Shown here one piece after another: positions 55,246 to 64,000 of a stretch of 64,000 bases of DNA (positions are counted from its first letter, which is position 1; each line of letters starts with the position of its first letter). Location of the stretch: the NCBI GenBank assembly GCA_013426805.1, contig JACDZG010000012.1:27506-91505 (forward strand), given 5' to 3'. The DNA comes from Chromatiaceae bacterium (GTDB lineage: Bacteria > Pseudomonadota > Gammaproteobacteria > Chromatiales > Chromatiaceae). The notes beneath the pieces were generated by a model that did not search any database, was not told the DNA's origin, and saw nothing but the letters and a program-made list of their open reading frames with translations. The position numbers and the translations under genes are program-made.

Positions 55246-57623
55246 ATGCAATAGTGGGGACGCGCTGGCTTAAGCTGTTTCGAGACTTAGAGGCCGAGTG
55301 GGGTCGGGTGCTGTTGATGGTGGCAGCAATTGCCGTGAGCATCGTTGCCGTCGGTGCCATCCTGGGTGCCCATGCGGTGCTCACGCGCGCGATCACCGCC
55401 AACTATCTCGATACCCATCCGGCCGCCGCCACTCTGGATCTCGAAGGGGACGCGGGCGCTGCCGCTCTAGTGCTCGCGCGGCAACATCCGGCAGTCGCTG
55501 ATGCCGAGGCGCGCGACGTAATTCTGGCGCGCGCACAAGTCGGGGCGGATTGGCGTCCTCTTCTGCTTTTCGTGTGCGACGACTTCGTGGCGATGCGGCT
55601 CAACACCATCGAACGACTCGACGGGGCCTGGCCGCCGGCAACGGGTGATATGCTGATCGACGTTACGGCGACAGCAATGCTCGGCACCGAGATCGGTCGG
55701 CGCTTGCGCATTAAGACCGCACAGGGTATGGCCCACGAGGTGCCCGTCACGGGCAGGGTGAACGACCACGGGTTGGTGCCCGCATGGCAGGAGCGCATCG
55801 GATACGGCTATATCTCGCGCGAGACCTTGGCGAGTCTGGGCGAGCCCCCAGTACTGCACGAACTGCGCATCGCCCTGCGCGACCCCTCTGCCGATGCGGC
55901 AGCGGTGGCGGCCGTGGCGAACGACGTTGGTCGGCAGTTGGCGGCGCACGGAATTGTCGTGCATGAAATTCGGGTGCCACCGCCACGGCAACATCCCCAC
56001 TATAAGCAGATGACGACGATGCTGTACCTGATGTTGACGTTCAGCGTGATGGCACTCGTGTTGAGCAGCCTGCTGGTGGCGAACTCGTTGTCGGCGATGC
56101 TTGCCCGGCAGGCGCGCGAGATCGGGGTGATGAAGACCGTCGGTGCGCGCACCGGCCAGATCATTCGTCTGTATGCCACGTTGGTAGCTGTCCTCGGCGC
56201 GGTGGCGGTGGTCGTGGCGATACCCGCCGGGCTGATGGGTGCCCGTGCCTTGACCAATGCGGTGGCCGGATTGCTGAATCTCAACGTCGCGGACAACTGG
56301 GTGCCCTTACGGGTATTCGCCGTACAAGGGTGTTGCGGTGTACTTGTACCGCTGTGTGTGGCACTTGTGCCGATCCTGCGCGCTAGTCGCACCAGCGTGC
56401 GTGCGACCCTCGATCAGCATGGTATCGGCAGCGAGGGCCTACGCTTGCGAACGGGCCACTTCCCGCTGGCCGTGCGCAACGCGCTACGTCGGCCAGGCCG
56501 GCTCGCGCTTACGGTAGCCCTCTTGTCTGCGGGCGGCGCTATGTTTATGACGGCGCTCAACGTCGCGGAGAGTTGGGACCGCAATATCGCCAAAATCTAT
56601 GAGACGCGGCATTACGATGTGGAAGTGCGCTTCTACCAGCCGCAATCGGTGGACCTCGCCCGGAGCCTGCGCGAGTTGCCGGGCATCGCGGTCGTCGAGA
56701 CCTGGGGCTACAGTCCGGTCGCCGTGGCGAAGCAGGGGCAGATCGATGTGGTACGTGCCTACCCGGATCGTGGACATGCGAGCGTTGTGATAATGGCACC
56801 GCCGACCGCTATGCGACTGGTCAGTTTTCCAGTACTTGCGGGACGTTGGCTGCGGGACGACGACACGGATGCTGTCGTCCTCAATCATGCCATGGCGGCG
56901 CAGATGCCGGAGATCCGGGTTGGCGATACCATTGACCTGTCCATCGCCGGGCGCCGGGCTGCCTGGCGTGTTGTCGGCCTCGTCGAGGAAATCGGCTCGG
57001 TAGGTGCGGCCTATGTCGCTGCCGACACATTCGAGCGTATCGCCGGTACCGGCGGACAGGTGCGGATGCTCAGGATTGCCACCTTGGCTGACTCGCCGCA
57101 GGCGCGCGTCGATGCTATTCGCGCCATCGAGCGGCGCTTGGACGAGGATAGGGTAAGCGTCGAAACTGTGCTGCCCTTGACCGAACTGAGTATGGCGATG
57201 ACCGACCACATTATGATCCTGATCCGCTTGTTGATCGCCATGGCGGTGATCTTGGCCGCAGTCGGTACCCTGGGTTTGACTTCGGCCCTGGGGATCGACG
57301 TCTTAGAGCGGATGCGGGAGTTCGCGGTAATGAAAACCATCGGCGCCACACCGCGACGTATCGTTGTTCTCGTACTTGCCGAATCCTTGTTCATCGGCAT
57401 GCTGAGTTGGCTGGCGGCTTTCGTCTTCGCACTGCCTCTAACCTTGTTACTCGATACGCTGGTGGGAAATCTCGGCTTCGTTGCCGCGCTGCCATTTGTC
57501 ATTTCCCCCGGCCCCGCACTCATGTGGTTGGTTCTCATTGCAGCAGGGTCGATCCTCGCATCAGGGATACCGGCGCGCCGCGCGTCGCAGCTATCGGTCG
57601 CACAAGCATTGGTGCAATTGTGA
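55239..57623 (+). CDS. ABC transporter permease, tandem FtsX/MacB units, second set
   Basis: The product has 794 residues. Two FtsX-type halves are visible: the first starts with WLKLFRDLEAEWGRV and a helix, has a large outer domain to about residue 255, then three helices around MLARQAREIGVMKTVGA. The second starts at LAVRNALRRPGRLALTVALL and ends with three helices around LERMREFAVMKTIGATPRR. That is again about eight helices. The organisation is like the 49848 permease, but the sequence is only distantly similar. It works with the ATPase at 54087. The start lies within the end of the DUF2141 gene (7-base overlap). Confidence 0.93.
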   Translation: MVNAIVGTRWLKLFRDLEAEWGRVLLMVAAIAVSIVAVGAILGAHAVLTRAITANYLDTHPAAATLDLEGDAGAAALVLARQHPAVADAEARDVILARAQVGADWRPLLLFVCDDFVAMRLNTIERLDGAWPPATGDMLIDVTATAMLGTEIGRRLRIKTAQGMAHEVPVTGRVNDHGLVPAWQERIGYGYISRETLASLGEPPVLHELRIALRDPSADAAAVAAVANDVGRQLAAHGIVVHEIRVPPPRQHPHYKQMTTMLYLMLTFSVMALVLSSLLVANSLSAMLARQAREIGVMKTVGARTGQIIRLYATLVAVLGAVAVVVAIPAGLMGARALTNAVAGLLNLNVADNWVPLRVFAVQGCCGVLVPLCVALVPILRASRTSVRATLDQHGIGSEGLRLRTGHFPLAVRNALRRPGRLALTVALLSAGGAMFMTALNVAESWDRNIAKIYETRHYDVEVRFYQPQSVDLARSLRELPGIAVVETWGYSPVAVAKQGQIDVVRAYPDRGHASVVIMAPPTAMRLVSFPVLAGRWLRDDDTDAVVLNHAMAAQMPEIRVGDTIDLSIAGRRAAWRVVGLVEEIGSVGAAYVAADTFERIAGTGGQVRMLRIATLADSPQARVDAIRAIERRLDEDRVSVETVLPLTELSMAMTDHIMILIRLLIAMAVILAAVGTLGLTSALGIDVLERMREFAVMKTIGATPRRIVVLVLAESLFIGMLSWLAAFVFALPLTLLLDTLVGNLGFVAALPFVISPGPALMWLVLIAAGSILASGIPARRASQLSVAQALVQL

Positions 57624-57692
57624 TTGCGGCGTCTGGCACACCCCTTCGATTGACGATTTGGGCATGGCAGGGCTGCGGCGCCGGGTGGGCCA

Positions 57693-57829
57693 GAGCACCA
57701 AAATGAACGGGACTTCGCACTCTATTTGCAAAGCCGTTCGGCGGAGACGTTCCAGACCGACATCCACCCGGCGGCGCAGTTCGGCCGCGGGATTTTCCTG
57801 GACCATGCGACATGGACCAAATCCTGAAC
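57693..57829 (+). pseudogene. Serine acetyltransferase (cysE) fragment
   Basis: One frame reads ERDFALYLQSRSAETF, then QTDIHPAAQFGRGIFLDHAT before a stop. This matches the middle of CysE (FLQNQVSVTFQVDIHPAAKIGRGIMLDHAT in the E. coli style), including the catalytic DIHP and DHAT positions of the left-handed beta-helix entry. Only about 40 residues survive; the N-terminal helical domain and the hexapeptide repeats are missing, so it is not functional. It is noteworthy as a cysteine-synthesis gene remnant directly behind a cysteine-using gene cluster. Confidence 0.75.
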
Positions 57830-57848
57830 GTGTCCCCTGGGCATTGGC

Positions 57849-57877
57849 GCAGGGGCGGGTTTCAAACCCGCCCCTGC
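57849..57877. repeat. REP-like palindrome, copy 2
   Basis: A 29-base perfect palindrome centred on GGGTTTCAAACCC has outer arms GCAGGGGC/GCCCCTGC. It has the same core as 19336-19364. It lies between the cysE remnant and the convergent carbonic anhydrase gene, where it could also act as a two-way terminator-like hairpin. Confidence 0.8.
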
Positions 57878-57916
57878 ATCCGGCGACCGCGTTCGACGCC
57901 TTGCGGACCGCAGCCT

Positions 57917-58738
57917 CTAGTGTCGCAATGACGCGTAGACTATACGCCCGTTGAGCGGCTGGACGGGGCGGACATTGTTGACCCCGGCGGCAGCGGCGAG
58001 GCGGCGAATCTGCTCCGGGTCGAGACCCACCGGCTGGGCGAGGATGTACCAGGCCGCCGGCTCGCTGCACGGGGGATTCGCCAGCGACCCCGTGTAAGTG
58101 TAGTAGCCTTGATCGGCCGGGAGCAGCAATAGGGGATTGATGCCCACCTGGCGATAGCTCAGGCGCTCCCCGGCGTGCAGCGGCAGGCGCTCGACGATGC
58201 GCGCCAGGGTTTGATTGGTGCGGCGGCCGGGTTGAATCTGCACCACTACGATCGCGAAGCGGCCGGTGCTCGAGCGATGGACCAGATGGACCTCCGCCGC
58301 CGCCGCCACGCCGTTGATCAAGGTCTCACCCGGGCTATGGAAGTGGAAAGAGGTCAGGTCGAAGGTTTCCCCGCGCAACTCGAGCGTGCTGCCCCCGGAG
58401 CTGAGGACATGGACCCCGCGGCCGTCGTTGACCGCTTCCAGGCTTTGTGTATGGTAGCGGAAATGCAGCGGCTCGTAGGGAATCCGCTGGACGGTGCGGA
58501 TATCGATCGGTGACTGCGACTGACCCTCGCGGCAGGTCGCAAAGGCCGGCGACAGGTCCGCCCAATGCGCAGGCCCGGTCGCACCCGCATAAGACCAGGC
58601 GTCCGGCGCGGGCGAAGACGGGTCACGGGCGAACAAGCTCCCACCGCAGCACAGCGGCAGCACAGCGGCCGTGGCCAGCAGGGTGCGCCGGATCCGGGCG
58701 TCCGGCCGTGGAGGATGACCCTGTGCCATGTCAGTCAC
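57917..58738 (-). CDS. Alpha-class carbonic anhydrase, exported
   Basis: The product has 273 residues; a second ATG at 58729 is also possible. A leader (RIRRTLLATAAVLPLCCGGSLFA) precedes the mature enzyme starting with WSYAGATGPAHWADL and SPIDIRT, the alpha-CA opening. Zinc ligands are the two His in SFHFHSPGE and the His in AEVHLVH. A late block YTYTGSLANPPCSEPAAWYIL is also diagnostic, and its Cys can pair with the early Cys in ATCREGQSQSP. It interconverts CO2 and bicarbonate in the periplasm, plausibly supporting carbon supply to an autotroph. The gene overlaps the small gene upstream by 8 bases. Confidence 0.95.
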   Translation of the reverse strand: MTDMAQGHPPRPDARIRRTLLATAAVLPLCCGGSLFARDPSSPAPDAWSYAGATGPAHWADLSPAFATCREGQSQSPIDIRTVQRIPYEPLHFRYHTQSLEAVNDGRGVHVLSSGGSTLELRGETFDLTSFHFHSPGETLINGVAAAAEVHLVHRSSTGRFAIVVVQIQPGRRTNQTLARIVERLPLHAGERLSYRQVGINPLLLLPADQGYYTYTGSLANPPCSEPAAWYILAQPVGLDPEQIRRLAAAAGVNNVRPVQPLNGRIVYASLRH

Positions 58739-59027
58739 GCCGCCGCGTCAGGCCGGCGACGGGCACGACCTGCACCGTCTGGGGCTCATCGGCATAGTAG
58801 GGCCGCTCGCCGCCGCGCCCTTGGGCGTCCGCCAGCTCCTTCTCCCGCGCGGCGATCAACATCAGGCACTGACGGATGTCCTCGATGGTTGCCTCACTGA
58901 GCGGATGACGCATCCCGGGCGGCGGGGTCACGTCTCTGATGATTGCCGTCAGGGTCTTGCGCATGGCGATCAGGATGTGCTGCTCGGGAGCAAGGGCCGG
59001 CGTGCCGGGCGGGATCGTTTCAGTCAT
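58731..59027 (-). CDS. Small protein of unknown function upstream of carbonic anhydrase
   Basis: The product has 98 residues from ATG 59027, start of MTETIPPGTPALAPEQ; the frame continues to an ATG at 59078 without obvious support. A helical core (HILIAMRKTLTAIIRDVTPPPGM, then TIEDIRQCLMLIAAREKELAD) is followed by a polar tail. No signal peptide or membrane segment is seen. It overlaps the carbonic anhydrase start by 8 bases, suggesting co-translation. I do not recognise a family with certainty. Confidence 0.65.
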   Translation of the reverse strand: MTETIPPGTPALAPEQHILIAMRKTLTAIIRDVTPPPGMRHPLSEATIEDIRQCLMLIAAREKELADAQGRGGERPYYADEPQTVQVVPVAGLTRRRD

Positions 59028-59141
59028 GTCGGTTCTTTGCGGATCCAGTGGGTTGAGTGCATGAAGCCGGTCCACCACGCGGCGGTTCCAGCGGCGGACG
59101 ACAGTGGTCTGACGCTGCGCGTCGTCATCGGTTGCCGAGCC

Positions 59142-62170
<3,029 letters not shown>

Positions 62171-62523
62171 GCGGGCTCGCGCGTCTGGAATGGAATTGAT
62201 CGGTAGGCCGCGAGTATAACCCGTGTCACCGATCCTTGTGACCAGTGGTGCCCCGGCCAGGCCGTGACCGGTGTTGCCGGCCGACGTTGGTCCGGTCGCC
62301 GCGTGCGTTGAACCATACAGGTCAGGGGCTTGGCTCGGGCTGGATGCGTTGTCAGGCGATCTCTAACACATCATGTGGCCGCTCGCGCGCCATGTCGTCC
62401 GCTGGCCGCGGCGCGCCGACAGTCACATCGCACGGCCATGCTCCTGTCGGCGCTCCTTAGAAGGCGGACGAAACTCCATCGCGAGTGGGACGCTGAGGTT
62501 TCGCCGATCGCCTCAGGGTCCGC
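62171..62523. other. Intergenic region, no gene seen
   Basis: These 353 bases lie upstream of zipA and downstream of the Cache gene. The sequence is GC-rich with short open frames only. It should hold the zipA promoter, but no convincing -35/-10 pair, terminator or RNA gene was identified by eye. Confidence 0.5.
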
Positions 62524-63078
62524 TTAAGGCACAGCTTTCTGGGGTTTGACGGACTCCTCAACGATCTTGGTCAGATCGGCCGGGGTCAGCGTGTCGTCGT
62601 AAATCCCGGCGCCCACCTGGATGTCGGACTTGAACGAGACCGGGGCGCTGTGGACGTAAGAGATCTTACGCGACGCCTTCGCCTCGCCCGGCTTCGGCCA
62701 CCAGTACTCGACCCAGCCGCCGTCGGGGTTGCCCGCCGCTTTGCACATGTCCTGAAACAGCGGGTGATCCTTGTCATCGCGCATCTGCAGGATGGGCTTG
62801 CCCACCAGATCGGGGCGCAGGGGGTGCGCGATCATCACGTCGTCGAGGCAGCTATAGACAAACACGTAGCTGTCTTTCCAAACCCAGCGGGAATCCTTGT
62901 TGTTATTGAAATCCGCGAATCCGGCCAAGCCTTTCGCGTTCAGGTACTGGGCGGCCTCGCGGACCTTCGCTACCACCTCCTGGGCGGTCGCGGTGTCGGC
63001 GTCGGCAGCCCAGGTGATGGCCGGGGCAGTCCCCAGGGCCAGCACCAGGCCGGCCAGGGCAAACGGGTGTTGTTCCAT
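62524..63078 (-). CDS. Periplasmic single-Cache domain protein
   Basis: The product has 184 residues. A signal peptide (FALAGLVLALGTAPAITWA) is followed by a single Cache_2-like ligand-binding domain: AAQYLNAKGLAGFADFNN, WKDSYVFVYSCLDDVMIAHPL, LVGKPILQMRDDKDHPLFQDM, then GGWVEYWWPKPGEAKASRKISYV. There is no histidine kinase, cyclase or chemotaxis domain attached, so it is a stand-alone periplasmic binding/sensing protein. The gene directly follows an acetate-family transporter (65 bases apart, same strand), so a link to organic acid sensing or uptake is possible but inferred. Confidence 0.85.
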   Translation of the reverse strand: MEQHPFALAGLVLALGTAPAITWAADADTATAQEVVAKVREAAQYLNAKGLAGFADFNNNKDSRWVWKDSYVFVYSCLDDVMIAHPLRPDLVGKPILQMRDDKDHPLFQDMCKAAGNPDGGWVEYWWPKPGEAKASRKISYVHSAPVSFKSDIQVGAGIYDDTLTPADLTKIVEESVKPQKAVP

Positions 63079-63143
63079 TGTTGAATCCTCTTGAGTCGAT
63101 TGTTCTCAGGGAAGGGAGGCTGAGGGCGACAGCGATGCGACGC

Positions 63144-63710
63144 TCAGCTCAGCCAGGGCTTGCCGGCGGGCAGGAGTTCGCGCCCGTAAAGTTCGTTCAG
63201 GATGATACGGGCCATCATGTACCAGGCCGTCAGGGCGCAGGCAATCAAGGTATAGCCGGCCACGACGGTCATTTGCGGATAACCGAAATGCGCCAGGTCC
63301 AGCAGGATGAATCCGGCCAGCAGCAAGGTGAAGGTGATGGCCATGGCGCCGTGGATGCGCAGCGAGCCGACCCAGAGAATCGCCGTGAACAATGTCCAGG
63401 CGACCAGGAACCAGCCGACATCTTGCGTGCTGGCCTTGAAAATGTCGAACTTGTTGGCGATCAGCATCAGGGCCAGGGCGATCCAGAAGGCTCCGTAAGA
63501 CGTGAAGGCGCAATACCCGAAGTTGTTGCCGGTCTTCTGCTCCTGCAGCCCGGCGATGAGCTGCGCCAGACCGCCGAAGATCAGCCCGAGCCACACCACA
63601 GGTCCGATACTGGGCATCCAGCCGACATTGTGGAATTGGAGCACCAAGGTGGTAAGACCGAAGCCGGCGAGGCCGACCACGGCGGGGTTGCCGAGTTTTT
63701 GTTCTGCCAT
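63144..63710 (-). CDS. Acetate uptake transporter family protein (GPR1/FUN34/YaaH, SatP-like)
   Basis: The product has 188 residues with six hydrophobic helices. The family signature NPAVVGLAGFGLTT at residues 7-20 corresponds to the NPxPxGL-type motif. Further family blocks are GGLAQLIAGLQEQKTGNNFGYCAFTSYGAFW and the segment around TFTLLLAGFILLDLAHFG. These proteins carry acetate or succinate across the inner membrane with protons. The gene is first of a pair with the Cache-domain gene. Upstream (63711-64000) is AT-richer toward the window end and should contain the promoter. Confidence 0.93.
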   Translation of the reverse strand: MAEQKLGNPAVVGLAGFGLTTLVLQFHNVGWMPSIGPVVWLGLIFGGLAQLIAGLQEQKTGNNFGYCAFTSYGAFWIALALMLIANKFDIFKASTQDVGWFLVAWTLFTAILWVGSLRIHGAMAITFTLLLAGFILLDLAHFGYPQMTVVAGYTLIACALTAWYMMARIILNELYGRELLPAGKPWLS

Positions 63711-64000
63711 TATGTCAATCCCAAACGCGTATTAGAGGAGGATCAGTGCCCCCGCGTGACCGCGGGGCGCCCGATCTTAACCTAACTTTGAGAAACACGC
63801 AGGTGCGACGTGCGGCGGTCGCCGCGGCGGCGTCCTGGCCGCGCCGGATTTCGTGTCGCAGGACCCGGTTTCCGGTCCGCCGGGTTCCTGCGACGATCTC
63901 GACGCCCCGAACTCTGCCGACCTTTCTATCGATAAAACCTTAAATGCTAAGTGAAGGTTCACTAACAAGTTACTCAATTTAGCTCAGACGGTCTCTGTCT
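63711..64000. other. Upstream region of the acetate transporter gene, no gene seen
   Basis: These 290 bases reach the window edge. The last ~70 bases are AT-rich (TAAAACCTTAAATGCTAAG, then TTACTCAATTTAG) and may contain a promoter. No intact gene was recognised. Confidence 0.4.

Noticed and set aside
58731..59027. Small gene as an ScpA-like segregation protein
   Set aside because: The length and helical core do not give a clear match, so it is left as unknown function.

Overview
The window looks like chromosome of a high-GC gammaproteobacterium. Household genes of that class are present: gshA, sthA, a Bcr/CflA pump, bamD, zipA-ligA, rluD-pgeF, glnB/K and prc. The low-complexity secreted proteins and overall style fit a purple sulfur bacterium (Chromatiaceae), but that family assignment is an inference. 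No rRNA or tRNA gene was recognised.

Layout. 1-7.9 kb: a 2OG-Fe(II) oxygenase running off the left edge, an unknown cytosolic protein, a membrane-anchored penicillin-acylase-type hydrolase, a 32-residue membrane peptide candidate, a DCC thiol-oxidoreductase and sthA. 7.9-15 kb: a five-gene minus-strand operon, dndC - dndD - FtsK-like translocase (possibly with a DndE-like N-terminus) - AAA ATPase - DUF4435/TOPRIM protein. It looks like a DNA-phosphorothioation module joined to a PARIS-like ATPase/TOPRIM pair, with no DndB, DptFGH or SspE in view. 15-25 kb: two secreted low-complexity proteins, then core genes (bcr, gshA, prc, pgeF, rluD, bamD, glnB/K).

25.2-57.9 kb: an apparently acquired island, bounded on the left by a decayed IS1595-type transposase and on the right by a cysE fragment and a REP-like palindrome. 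It encodes a lipid-initiated hybrid assembly line: FAAL-ACP-KS-AT-DH-KR-ACP, then docking-Cy-A-PCP-TE, then docking-Cy-A-PCP-reductase carrying a four-helix membrane domain. Both adenylation domains read as cysteine-specific, so the likely product is a fatty-acyl-derived molecule with one or two thiazoline/thiazole rings. Two GMC oxidoreductases, a type II thioesterase and a HupE/UreJ-type metal permease sit between the synthetases and the export genes. Two sets of FtsX/MacB/Lol-like ABC transporter genes follow, with a LolA-like periplasmic protein, an outer-membrane beta-barrel protein and a DUF2141 protein. Together these suggest synthesis of a lipidic, possibly metal-binding compound and its delivery to the outer membrane or outside.

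57.9-64 kb: an alpha carbonic anhydrase with a small partner, ligA with an unusual helix-hairpin-helix insertion, zipA, a periplasmic Cache-domain protein and an acetate-family transporter.
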